This document shows, piece by piece, positions 55,710-64,000 of a DNA stretch of 64,000 bases; position 1 is the stretch's first letter; every line of letters begins with the position of its first letter. A program made the translations under genes and the position numbers. The DNA comes from Aquimarina sp. RZ0 (GTDB lineage: Bacteria > Bacteroidota > Bacteroidia > Flavobacteriales > Flavobacteriaceae), in contig NZ_VTZU01000002.1 in the NCBI RefSeq assembly GCF_008370685.1, forward strand, positions 62,001 through 126,000, given 5' to 3'. The notes below the pieces were generated by a model. It had not been told where the DNA came from. It did no database searches and saw only the letters and a program-made list of their open reading frames with translations.

Positions 55710-56954
55710 ATGAAAACCAAAAAAACAACCAAAAAACAATCCTTATTTAGTATGAAACATTTAATAATTCTATCTTTATTATGCTGCACACCACTAAAAG
55801 TTTTGGTAGCACAAATCGGACCTATAGGGCCTTTCCCCAGTAGTGGCACAAAATATACAGAAGCAAAGCAAACCAACATTATTTTATTTGATACTGAACA
55901 AAAGAAAAAGAGGGATTCAAACTTTTATGTAGCCTGGGGTAAAAGATCCAATTGGAATAAAAACATAAAACTAGAAGTACTTGAAGAAGGAGCTGTAGCT
56001 ACAAGAGATGGCATGTTTACGGACTGGGGGGATTTATACCTTGTAAGTAATTGGGACAGTTCAAATTTCGAAAATTCGAATATCAGATTTGGTTTTGGGA
56101 GTAATCTTAGGAGAAATGTATCCGAAAAAATGCGTTTGACCGGCAAAGGGTGGTTAGGAATTGGGACTACTAATCCTACTGCAAAACTGCATCTTACTGG
56201 CGGAGCTGCTTGTATTGATGGACATGAACTACTGTTAAATGACAAATCCAATCTGAGGATGAAAGGAGGTAGTATATCCAATTGGGCAGCTTTTAATTTT
56301 AAAGCTGACTATGATAATACAGGAGATAAGCAGTATATTTTTCGTGGAAAAGATGATATTGGTTATATTACTTTTGATGCCTGGAATCAAAAAAATATAC
56401 TTCATGGTAAGACTACTTTTAAAAATGATATTGTAAGCGAAGCGCAACTATCATTAAAAGGAAATCTTACTTTTACAAATACTGAAGAAGTACAACAGTT
56501 AAGTACCTATAAAGGATTAGAAATAGCACTAAATAATACAGAAGAATCTCATTTTTCAGTAAAAAACCCTATAGGAGTTCATGCGCTATATGTAAACTTA
56601 CAAGGCAATGTAGGTATTGGCGGTATTGACAACCCTAAAGAACAATTACACATAAATGGTAAGGTAAAAGCAAGTGCGTTTATTACGGACCTTTCTTCTT
56701 TTCCTGATTATGTTTTTGCAAACGATTACGAGCTAACATCATTATCGGACATCAAAAAATATATAAAAGCCAATCAGCATTTACCTGGCATGCCTTCTGA
56801 AAAAGAGGTGATAAAAAATGGTTTAGATCTTAAAGAAATAAGTGTACTATCTGTAGAAAAGATTGAAGAATTGTACCTGCACCTGATAACTCAGCAAGAA
56901 TTAATTTCAAAACTAGAGGAAAGAGTACATCAGTTAGAAACCGCAAAAAAATAA
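55710..56954 (+). CDS. Secreted fibre-like protein
   Basis: 414 residues from ATG 55710. The signal segment at about 17-33 (LIILSLLCCTPLKVLVAQ) is unusually far from the start. GWLGIGTTNPTAKLHLTG and VGIGGIDNPKEQLHINGK are two copies of the fibre repeat. The C-terminal block (SSFPDYVFANDYELTSLSDI, NGLDLKEISVLSVEKIEELY) and the coiled coil match the protein at 1420-2022. No T9SS sorting domain is present. It ends 21 bp before a very large T9SS cargo gene, so the two are probably co-expressed and perhaps assemble together on the surface (inference). Confidence 0.78.
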   Translation: MKTKKTTKKQSLFSMKHLIILSLLCCTPLKVLVAQIGPIGPFPSSGTKYTEAKQTNIILFDTEQKKKRDSNFYVAWGKRSNWNKNIKLEVLEEGAVATRDGMFTDWGDLYLVSNWDSSNFENSNIRFGFGSNLRRNVSEKMRLTGKGWLGIGTTNPTAKLHLTGGAACIDGHELLLNDKSNLRMKGGSISNWAAFNFKADYDNTGDKQYIFRGKDDIGYITFDAWNQKNILHGKTTFKNDIVSEAQLSLKGNLTFTNTEEVQQLSTYKGLEIALNNTEESHFSVKNPIGVHALYVNLQGNVGIGGIDNPKEQLHINGKVKASAFITDLSSFPDYVFANDYELTSLSDIKKYIKANQHLPGMPSEKEVIKNGLDLKEISVLSVEKIEELYLHLITQQELISKLEERVHQLETAKK

Positions 56955-56975
56955 AACTAAATGCAATCGACAATT

Positions 56976-59900
56976 ATGAAAATTTATATTAAATTATCGT
57001 GGCTCTTCTTAGTTTTTGCCTGCTGTTATCAGATACACGGACAAATTCCTATTCAAATAGAGCCTGATATATTTCCTATACCCGATACAGAGGATATTGA
57101 TATAGCCTCTTTTGATCGACCAGATTTTAAAGGAAATCAATCTGTAAGAGGAATAGTACGAATTTCTCCAGATGATACTGATTTTGTTTTGACAAGAACT
57201 GGTATTACACTCTCATTAGTACCGCCAAAAAAAAATAACAAGGAACAACTATGGTGGCTGCTACAAGACTATATCCATAAAGGTTTTTCTATAGTAAGTG
57301 TTTCAGATGGAACACAGTGGCTCTTTGTGGGTAGTAAAGATTCTGATACATACCAATTAGAATTAAAAACGAATGACAAAACTGCTTCCAATGAAATAAT
57401 TGATGAATATATAGATCCTGGCTATTTTTTTGAGATGCAAATTCCTTATACTACTCAACAAAAGAGACATGCACTAATAAGAAGCATATCCAATACTGAT
57501 ATCTATTGGCATTACACTACTTCTGGTATTGCATTGAACAAGCTTACCAAAGAAGACACCACTCCTTTTGTTTTTAATTATGAAATCGCAAATTTCTTCG
57601 AAAACTCATACCTATCTATTCCTTTCTATGACTCTGCTAATCACACAGAAAATATATTACAGGATAAAACAGCCACCCGAATTTCGGTAGTAGGTGAAGA
57701 AATTAATCCTGATAACAATTCAGCAATCATAGGCTCTGGCGCTATCACCGTTCTGAATAAAAAAGGGGATGATGAAATGTTTAGAGTAGTTTTTGAAAAT
57801 GAATCAATCGCCAGCATTGGTTTATTAGATTATGTAAACAGTCACTATACCAAAGATGCTATACAATCTTCTGGATCCAGAAAACTTATTGCGGGTATCA
57901 GTGTGGATGATGGTGGTGATATTTACCTTTTTAATAAGGGACAAGTCAAGTATACTGGCTTTGAGACAGACAAACCAATATTATTTGGTTACAAACAAGG
58001 TAAATTAATTGCGAAACAAGGAGATAAAACCAAAGAAATGACTGGTGTACCAACACCAATCTTACTTAACAATAATGACGGTAATATTTCCAGATTACTT
58101 GCCAAAATAAGAAACGGTTCTGTACAATTGTCTTATATAGCAAGTGCCATTGTGATCAGTGGTAAAGAATTTGGCACAAAAGAATTACCGGACACATATA
58201 GCACCAGTCCTCAATTTTCACACGCTCCAGACCCTAACAAGCCTTCAAATTTATTTGACTGGCAACAAGAAGATTATATATTAAGATATAAGAGCAATGG
58301 AGCCGTAATTACAGAAAGTGTAACGAGTCCATTTTATGAAGACAATCCTCGTTTTAGTGCAATTGCTTCTAAACAGAGCGCAAACGGAACCTACCTGGGA
58401 GGTGAAGATTTTAGCGTTCTCGATGGTTGGGAATTAATTAAAATGGATTTTGGATATGACGAAAATAATAAACCAAAACCAGATAGTAAATTACGTGGAG
58501 AACCCTACATGATGTTTTATAATCGTTTTACAGGGAAACTACGTATATTTATTTATATCAATAATTCATCTATTGCTAATAACCTTCGGGTAACTCTAAT
58601 AGATAAAGTAAGTAATACAATTAGTGGCACTTATGGTAAACCAAGATTGTGGTCTAGTTTTTTGCAGGGAAAAGCACTAGATGAACGCACATTGAGTTCT
58701 GGTGCATATTCTAAAACTGTAGTATTAAACTCCTCTTCTACCGGTCAGTTTTTCTATGCAGATTTCACCTTTAATTATGACCCATGTATATGTTTCTTTG
58801 AATCAAATCTGCAAATAAAAGTTGATAAAGTTACTAAAGGTGATCTACAAATTGTAGGAAAAACGTTAGGAGGAAGTATCCCTGCAGGAAGTCCTGTATA
58901 TGATGATTTTATGGCACAAACTGATAATTTCTTAACAGGAGTATTGGATGCCCCTTTTGGAGAACAGGTGCAGACTCTGGGAGATATCAGTTTTAACAAT
59001 TTTGATGAATGGGGCAATAGAGAATGGAGTAATGAAACAGAATTTATATTGCCTGGTAAAAAAGTAGAACAATGGGAACGTGAAGCATTACAACTACAAT
59101 ATCAAGGTACCGTAACAATGTCTAGCGGAGATTTTTTATCTGCCACAGGCAAAGCCATGAAAGCGGTAGGAGAAGGAACTGATTGGGGGTTCTTAAATAC
59201 AGGAGCTCCTCTAAAAGCGGTAGGAGAAGGTATTGATGCTTCAGGTACGGCAATGAAAGGTTCCGGGCGTGCCTTGACTGCAAAAGCTCTAAAAATCCGG
59301 TTAGATAATCTTACGGATCAACCTGATAAAACTATTCCATTGAGTTTTCCTGATCCCCAACCAAGTGTTGTTTTCTCTGAATTGGCAGCAACCGGTACCT
59401 TAACTATTTCTACCAATATACTTAATGATGTCATCATCACTACACCAGGATCCATAAATGCAGAAGAAGCTCCTATAGAATTTGGGAATGGTAGTAAAGG
59501 TTCTTTTCCTTTATATAATGAGCCTTTGGGGATCTTTAATTTATTATTCACACCAGAAGTAGGAATTACCGTCGTAGAAAATCAGTATGATACTTTAGGT
59601 GCCAATCTTCGGCTAAAAGAAAAGCCATATGTTACTACAAATATTGATCAGGTTACTGGTTTTGAAACAGGTTTCTTCACAGCATCTTATGTAGTTACAA
59701 CCTATAACCGTGAAGGGGTTTCTACAGATAGCAGACGTTCCAGGATGTTCATCATACCTACAAATGATAATCAGGATATAAAAGAACTTCCGACCGATTT
59801 TAATATTACCACTTTGCTAGACACAACTACTATGCTAGAAAATATCAAAGCATACACTGGCAAAGCTGATGAATTAAAAAATGAATTAAAAAAATGGATA

Positions 59901-60545
59901 ATTGTTAATCTGGAAGTAGAATATTATGGCTTTTCTGGAGTTGGAGAAAGTGGACAGCAGAATGGGGAAATTCTAAGACAATCCTATAGTGTGAATACCG
60001 ATTTTCATTTTGATACGGTATCTGGATTTAATCTAAATGATCAGGCTTCCAGCATCGGTGCTTCTATATTTGATGAATACAATGGTAAAAATAATCCAAT
60101 CTGGAATGATGACTATATTATTACCAAAGACACAGATGGTTTTGAAACTCATATGAAAACTTTTTGCGAAGAAACGGTACCTAATATTTCTGTAGGTAGC
60201 AGATCTATTTTACAAAATAAAACCCGTACTGATCAGGACAATATAGCATCAGATTCCCGGGAAGAACAATTAAAAACAGAGGTAGAAGCTACAGGTATTG
60301 CCGCATACCCTAACCCGAGTAAAAGAACATTTAATGTACGGTATAAAACCCTTCATGAAGGAGAAGTTACAATGACCGTTACGGATCTTAATGGACGTAT
60401 AATTTTATCTCATTCAGACTATGTTTACAAAAAGGGGATTGAGAAAGAAGCTTATATCAACCTTCTAGACTTAAATGGGGTTTATATACTTACCATTCAG
60501 TTCGAAAACGGTTTATCTCATATCACCAAACTCATAAAGAATTAG
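56976..60545 (+). CDS. Very large T9SS type A secreted protein of unknown function
   Basis: 1189 residues from ATG 56976 (an ATG five codons earlier also fits). The signal peptide ends near IHGQ. Most of the protein is beta-rich and unlike any family I know. About residues 715-775 hold an Ala/Gly-rich stretch with repeats such as GKAMKAVGEG, LKAVGEGIDASG and GTAMKGSGRA. The C-terminus (about 1105-1189: AYPNPSKRTFNVRY, VTDLNGRIILSH, LLDLNGVYILTI) is a T9SS type A sorting domain. It is expressed with the fibre-like gene 21 bp upstream. The TAG stop lies at the start of repeat copy 5. Confidence 0.82.
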   Translation: MKIYIKLSWLFLVFACCYQIHGQIPIQIEPDIFPIPDTEDIDIASFDRPDFKGNQSVRGIVRISPDDTDFVLTRTGITLSLVPPKKNNKEQLWWLLQDYIHKGFSIVSVSDGTQWLFVGSKDSDTYQLELKTNDKTASNEIIDEYIDPGYFFEMQIPYTTQQKRHALIRSISNTDIYWHYTTSGIALNKLTKEDTTPFVFNYEIANFFENSYLSIPFYDSANHTENILQDKTATRISVVGEEINPDNNSAIIGSGAITVLNKKGDDEMFRVVFENESIASIGLLDYVNSHYTKDAIQSSGSRKLIAGISVDDGGDIYLFNKGQVKYTGFETDKPILFGYKQGKLIAKQGDKTKEMTGVPTPILLNNNDGNISRLLAKIRNGSVQLSYIASAIVISGKEFGTKELPDTYSTSPQFSHAPDPNKPSNLFDWQQEDYILRYKSNGAVITESVTSPFYEDNPRFSAIASKQSANGTYLGGEDFSVLDGWELIKMDFGYDENNKPKPDSKLRGEPYMMFYNRFTGKLRIFIYINNSSIANNLRVTLIDKVSNTISGTYGKPRLWSSFLQGKALDERTLSSGAYSKTVVLNSSSTGQFFYADFTFNYDPCICFFESNLQIKVDKVTKGDLQIVGKTLGGSIPAGSPVYDDFMAQTDNFLTGVLDAPFGEQVQTLGDISFNNFDEWGNREWSNETEFILPGKKVEQWEREALQLQYQGTVTMSSGDFLSATGKAMKAVGEGTDWGFLNTGAPLKAVGEGIDASGTAMKGSGRALTAKALKIRLDNLTDQPDKTIPLSFPDPQPSVVFSELAATGTLTISTNILNDVIITTPGSINAEEAPIEFGNGSKGSFPLYNEPLGIFNLLFTPEVGITVVENQYDTLGANLRLKEKPYVTTNIDQVTGFETGFFTASYVVTTYNREGVSTDSRRSRMFIIPTNDNQDIKELPTDFNITTLLDTTTMLENIKAYTGKADELKNELKKWIIVNLEVEYYGFSGVGESGQQNGEILRQSYSVNTDFHFDTVSGFNLNDQASSIGASIFDEYNGKNNPIWNDDYIITKDTDGFETHMKTFCEETVPNISVGSRSILQNKTRTDQDNIASDSREEQLKTEVEATGIAAYPNPSKRTFNVRYKTLHEGEVTMTVTDLNGRIILSHSDYVYKKGIEKEAYINLLDLNGVYILTIQFENGLSHITKLIKN

Positions 60546-60588
60546 TAAACTGCCTTAGGGTACTTACATCTCAATCATCGCATAAAGC
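60544..60588 (+). repeat. Triple-hairpin dispersed repeat, copy 5 (truncated)
   Basis: AGTAAACTGCCTTAGGG followed by a shortened tail with CTCAATCATCG. The first bases belong to the stop codon of the preceding gene (TAG at 60543-60545). Confidence 0.6.
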
Positions 60589-60993
60589 TATAAATTATTG
60601 AACTAACAAAATAATGTTCTCTTTCTGATTACCTCAAAAAATAACAGAGCAAAATGTTAATAGTTATGTATTTCATATAATTTATGCGATGAATTGAATT
60701 ACGTCTATGTTATACTACTAACTTACTATAAGTTATGAGTTTGAAAAACGCTGGAAATGAAAACTAATGATGTAACTAATTCTTTCATAAAACAATTGTG
60801 CAAAAGAATAGTAATTCCTGATTTCCAGTTAGAATCTTAGTAATACTTTCCTTATGATCATTTCATAAGGAAAGTATTATATCAAAGAAAACAATACGTA
60901 TACTTTATCTTACTATTACTAATATGTTAATCTCTCAGACATATTAGCTTAAAACTATATTTTAGCCTTCCTTTAAACTACCCCAATTATAAT
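60546..60993. other. Gene-free stretch with a strong palindrome
   Basis: It contains the truncated repeat and a perfect 17-bp hairpin (60841-60879). The rest is AT-rich without coding character. Confidence 0.55.
60841..60879. promoter_or_regulatory. Perfect 17-bp palindrome upstream of the TPR-HTH regulator
   Basis: TAATACTTTCCTTATGA-TCATT-TCATAAGGAAAGTATTA. There is no T-run after it, so it is not a typical terminator. It lies 115 bp before the regulator's ATG and may be an operator or a distant terminator of the large secreted gene. Confidence 0.5.
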
Positions 60994-62868
60994 ATGAGGA
61001 TCCCTTTATTTTGGTATATTCTTTTTTTCACACTACTTCCACACTACATCCTACCGGCACAAAATATGCAAATAACGGATAGTCTTCATCGCGTTATTTC
61101 AAATAAAAACACAAGAGACACGACTTTACTAAAGGCTTATAATGATTTAGGTATACAATATGTAATTTCTGATCCTGCTCGCGCAAAACGTTATATTCAC
61201 CAAGCGCTTTCTATTGCCAAACGATTACAGAATTCTCGCGGTATAGCTGGAGCTAATAACTGTATGGGAGTTACCCATTATTATCAAAAAGAATATGACT
61301 CAGCATTAGTATACTTCAATAAATCCTATCGCATTAACCAAGATATCAAACATATATGGGGACAAGCTTCTTCTCTAAATCAGATAGGAGCTATCTACAA
61401 CCATACAGACCAGTATACTGAAGCCATTGAAAGCTTAACGAAAGCTGGAATTTTATTCTTAAAGGTCAACGATTCTCTTTCTTTTATTAAATCCATAGAA
61501 AACAAAGGGGTTTCTTACAAACGTACTGAACAATATGAAAAAGCAATTGAGTGTTACCTCTATGTGTTACGTTGGTATGAACGTTACAATAAAACAGAAG
61601 GAATCCGTAGATCCTATATACACATCAGTACTGTTTTAATCAAACAAGAGCAATATAAAAAAGCACTGAAATACCTGGATCAGGCATTATTGCGATTAGA
61701 AAAAAACAACCAAATCCTGAGGAGTTCTATTACTCTAAATATAGGAACATGTTATAATGGATTAAAACAGTATGATACAGCTTTAACATATTTTAAAAAA
61801 GCATTTGTATACAGAAAAACAACTGGCAACCCAAAAACAATTGCGTATATCCAATCACTGATAGGTGCTACTTATTATGAAATGCAGGATTATGGTAGCT
61901 CGCTAATTTTTCAAAAAAAAGCTTTATATAATTATACCACTGCTGGAGATAATAAACAAAAAAATTTTACTATTAATGAACTTGCCAAATGTTTTGTAAA
62001 AACCAATCAATTAGACTCTGCCAAAATTTATGCACTAAAAGCACTAGATATGACAAAAAACATTTGTGATCTCGATGGAGAAAAAGAAAGCCTCATCATA
62101 CTGGCACAAATTGCAGAACAAAACAGAAATACAAAAGATGCAGTACTGTACTATAAAAATTTAATTCAATTAAAAGATAGCCTGAAAAATCTGGCAAACG
62201 AAAAAAAAGCTCGTGAATTACAGGCTGAATATGAAAATGAAAAAAAAGAACAGCAGATCGTTTCTAAGGATAAGAAAATTAATCTTCTCAGACAAAAAAC
62301 AAAAAACAAAAAACTACAGCCTATTCTTTTAGTAATCATATTACTTGTTTCAATACTCATATTAAGCATAAAACTGTTTTGTTTCAAGAAAAAAATAAAA
62401 TGTTCCTTGCTAGAGAGAAAAAAATTAAAAGCAGAATTAGATTTCAGGAATAAAGAATTAACTACACACGCATTACATATTGTGAAAAAAAATACGGTAT
62501 TGGAGAACTTAAAACAAGAAGTCAAAGATATCAAATACTCAGAAAACCAGGATTTACAATATAAATACTTAAAACTTCTGCAAACTATTAATTTTGAGCA
62601 AAAAGATGCCGAAAACTGGAACAACTTCAGAAAATGTTTTGAAGAGGTACATCAGGACTTTTATACCATTGTGATGCAAAAGTATCCCAATGTTACTGCA
62701 AACGAATTGAGACTTATGGCACTTCTAAAACTCAATTTATCTTCTAAAGAAATTGCAAAAATTCTTAATATCTCACTAGAAGGCATTAAAAAAGCACGAT
62801 ATAGACTCCGAAAAAAAATAGGTATTAATAAAAAAAGCTCATTAAGAGATCATATACATAGCATATAG
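60994..62868 (+). CDS. TPR-containing membrane regulator with LuxR-like HTH
   Basis: 624 residues: signal peptide or N-terminal anchor (about 1-22, LPAQ), seven or so tetratricopeptide repeats (about 40-400: KAYNDLGIQYVISDPARAKR, ANNCMGVTHYYQKEYDSALV, SSLNQIGAIYNHTDQYTEAI), a charged coiled coil, one membrane helix (about 443-464), a second coiled coil and a C-terminal helix-turn-helix (about 570-620: NELRLMALLKLNLSSKEIAK, SLEGIKKARYRLRKK). This architecture is typical of Bacteroidetes: periplasmic TPRs sense something and the cytoplasmic HTH is thought to bind DNA. It stands alone behind a large palindrome. Confidence 0.88.
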   Translation: MRIPLFWYILFFTLLPHYILPAQNMQITDSLHRVISNKNTRDTTLLKAYNDLGIQYVISDPARAKRYIHQALSIAKRLQNSRGIAGANNCMGVTHYYQKEYDSALVYFNKSYRINQDIKHIWGQASSLNQIGAIYNHTDQYTEAIESLTKAGILFLKVNDSLSFIKSIENKGVSYKRTEQYEKAIECYLYVLRWYERYNKTEGIRRSYIHISTVLIKQEQYKKALKYLDQALLRLEKNNQILRSSITLNIGTCYNGLKQYDTALTYFKKAFVYRKTTGNPKTIAYIQSLIGATYYEMQDYGSSLIFQKKALYNYTTAGDNKQKNFTINELAKCFVKTNQLDSAKIYALKALDMTKNICDLDGEKESLIILAQIAEQNRNTKDAVLYYKNLIQLKDSLKNLANEKKARELQAEYENEKKEQQIVSKDKKINLLRQKTKNKKLQPILLVIILLVSILILSIKLFCFKKKIKCSLLERKKLKAELDFRNKELTTHALHIVKKNTVLENLKQEVKDIKYSENQDLQYKYLKLLQTINFEQKDAENWNNFRKCFEEVHQDFYTIVMQKYPNVTANELRLMALLKLNLSSKEIAKILNISLEGIKKARYRLRKKIGINKKSSLRDHIHSI

Positions 62869-62975
62869 CGTCTGATCATAAATACAGTAAAATGAAATAT
62901 GTATCTTTTTCGAAATAAGTCATACAATAATTTATTGTTTAAATGTCCTCTATAATCAAGATGTAAAATAATATA

Positions 62976-63047
62976 AGGAGGCTTGTCTGGAAATCGAAAA
63001 TAGTATTACTCGATAAATGCCTCAAGGACTTGTCCCAAGGTAGTTAC
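62976..63047 (-). repeat. Triple-hairpin dispersed repeat, copy 6 (partial)
   Basis: On the minus strand it reads GTAACTACCTTGGGACAAGT then CCTTGAGGCATTTATC and so on to CAAGCCTCCT. Hairpin 1 keeps pairing through paired changes (GGAC with GTCC, where copy 4 has GGGC with GCCC). Confidence 0.75.
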
Positions 63048-63102
63048 TATAAAAAATTAATTAAAGCCCAAGAATCCATACGAACAATGTATTTCAGTAC
63101 TT

Positions 63103-63137
63103 GAAAAATCGTACTTTACTATAAAGCACGATTTTTC
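63103..63137. terminator. Terminator-like hairpin
   Basis: GAAAAATCGTACTTTA / TAAAGCACGATTTTTC with one mismatch, a stem of about 15 bp. It lies between repeat copies 6 and 7 and could end transcription from either side. Confidence 0.65.
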
Positions 63138-63181
63138 AAATTTTATCAGGCTTTTTTTCTAATAGATAATCTATTAGTATT

Positions 63182-63282
63182 TACTCGATAATAGGGTTTT
63201 AAAATGCTAAAGGAGGCTTGCCACGAAATCAAAATGTTGTTTCTCAATACATGCCTCGCAGCTTGCTCCGAAGCAGTTTACT
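63182..63282 (-). repeat. Triple-hairpin dispersed repeat, copy 7
   Basis: On the minus strand it starts AGTAAACTGCTTCGGAGCAA, continues GCTGCGAGGCATGTATTGAG, and ends with TATTATCGAGTA. The TAA stop of the minus-strand lipoprotein gene (63280-63278) is the TAA inside the repeat's AGTAAACT. Confidence 0.85.
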
Positions 63283-63787
63283 TTTGATTAGCCTCTTCTG
63301 CTGTTGCTTTTTCCTTATCTTCTTTCAGCATTTTTTTATCCTCTTCGGTAATTTTTTGATGTTCAGAAGCTAAACGTTGATGCTGATTTTCCATTTCCTG
63401 GTGTGCTTTTTTCATAGCTTCGTGTTCCGTTTTCATTTCTTCTAATGTAACTTCACCAGTACTATGTTTTTTTTCTAACTCTGTATGTCCATCAATTAAA
63501 GTTTGGTGCTTTTCGATAAGTTTACCGTGTTCAGCTAACATCGCTTGATGTTTTTGTTCTGTAAGTATATGAATAGAATCGTTTTCTATAGTTTTATGAG
63601 CTTCCATCATTTCATTATGGTCGTCTTTCATTGCCTTATGTTCCGTTTCCATTTTTTCATGAGATGCTTCCATCTCATTATGTTCTGTTACCATAGCCTT
63701 ATGCTCAGGAGTTTCTGCAGGATTTTGTTTACAGGAAAAAAATAAAGAGACTGCTGCAATTAAGATTAATTTACTAAGTGTTTTCAT
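63278..63787 (-). CDS. Lipoprotein with His/Met heptad coiled coil
   Basis: 169 residues. The lipobox LFFSC gives a lipidated Cys at 19. From 29 to 143 the protein is one long predicted helix with His every seven residues: 29, 36, 43, 50, 57, 64, then 73, 80, 87, 94, 101, 108, then 122, 129, 136, 143. In the first block Met is always at His+3 (HKAM, HNEM, HEKM, HKAM, HNEM), again at HQAM, HEAM and HQEM. Such HxxM spacing is used for soft-metal binding in SilE-type proteins, so metal buffering in the periplasm is one possibility; a simple coiled-coil spacer is the other. Similar lipoproteins occur in flavobacteria, without a known role. Confidence 0.75.
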   Translation of the reverse strand: MKTLSKLILIAAVSLFFSCKQNPAETPEHKAMVTEHNEMEASHEKMETEHKAMKDDHNEMMEAHKTIENDSIHILTEQKHQAMLAEHGKLIEKHQTLIDGHTELEKKHSTGEVTLEEMKTEHEAMKKAHQEMENQHQRLASEHQKITEEDKKMLKEDKEKATAEEANQK

Positions 63788-64000
63788 GATTTATGATTAA
63801 TTAAGTTTATTCTTCAAATGTATATAAACCGCATATTCCGATACTAGATTTTTAGAATTATTTTTGATAATTCTAACAAAAACTAGTTGAATTGTAATCT
63901 TGACTGTCTTTCGTTTCTTAAAGATTTCTAAAAAACAATCTTTATCATATTCTAAAGCCAGCAATATTATATTAATTCCTATATTTGGAAAATGAAAAAG
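63788..64000. other. Upstream region of the His/Met lipoprotein gene
   Basis: There is no coding sequence I can support before the window ends. The segment should contain the lipoprotein's promoter on the minus strand. Confidence 0.4.

Larger units (their letters stand above)
62869..63277. other. Repeat-rich gene-free stretch
   Basis: It contains repeat copies 6 and 7, both on the minus strand, and a terminator-like hairpin between them (63103-63137). No gene. Confidence 0.6.

Overview
The window is low-GC DNA with the marks of a marine-type Bacteroidetes, most likely a Flavobacteriaceae member (Aquimarina-like would fit, but genus is inference). The evidence is the type A and type B C-terminal sorting domains of the type IX secretion system (T9SS), a CarboxypepD_reg-type TonB receptor, LytS/LytTR signalling, TPR regulators ending in a LuxR-like helix-turn-helix, a flavobacterial -33/-7 promoter in front of sucC, and near absence of Shine-Dalgarno sequences. 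I saw no rRNA, tRNA or CRISPR array.

Layout. 0-5.4 kb: the 3' part of a nucleoid-associated (NA37) protein, a secreted fibre-like protein, an unknown conserved protein and an ABC-2 exporter pair. 5.4-11.4 kb: two T9SS type B surface proteins whose last 1.3 kb are nearly identical. 11.4-18.8 kb: uvrB, an adenosine/adenine deaminase, and a sugar-acid operon (MFS importer, enolase-superfamily dehydratase, KDG kinase, KDPG aldolase) that would convert a hexonate to pyruvate plus glyceraldehyde-3-phosphate. 19-24.4 kb: a decaying stretch with a dioxygenase gene split by a 160-bp MITE, a doubly inactivated IS200-type transposase and a broken TPR lipoprotein. 24.4-35 kb: hydroxylase, methyltransferase, S41 protease, TonB receptor, and a histidine kinase/response regulator/reductase/membrane protein operon. 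35-39.3 kb: Hsp20, TerB-like, DUF1456, and a two-gene operon joining an unusual methyltransferase to an aldo/keto reductase. 39.6-52 kb: tricorn-like protease, sucC, a Lon-N protein, lysA, DUF3820, DUF922, a LysM/periplasmic-binding fusion and guaA. 52-64 kb: a paralogous esterase pair, a ThuA-domain protein, a secreted fibre-like protein with a 1189-residue T9SS cargo, a TPR-HTH regulator and a lipoprotein made of His/Met heptads.

The most interesting non-coding content is two families of small repeats. One is a ~100-bp element with three hairpins present in seven full or partial copies, mostly at gene 3' ends and in the same direction as the gene; two copies supply the stop codon region. 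The other is a 154-160-bp MITE with TAC...GTA ends and 3-bp TAA/TTA target duplications. One MITE copy interrupts a PhyH-type dioxygenase, and removing it with one target duplication exactly restores the reading frame.
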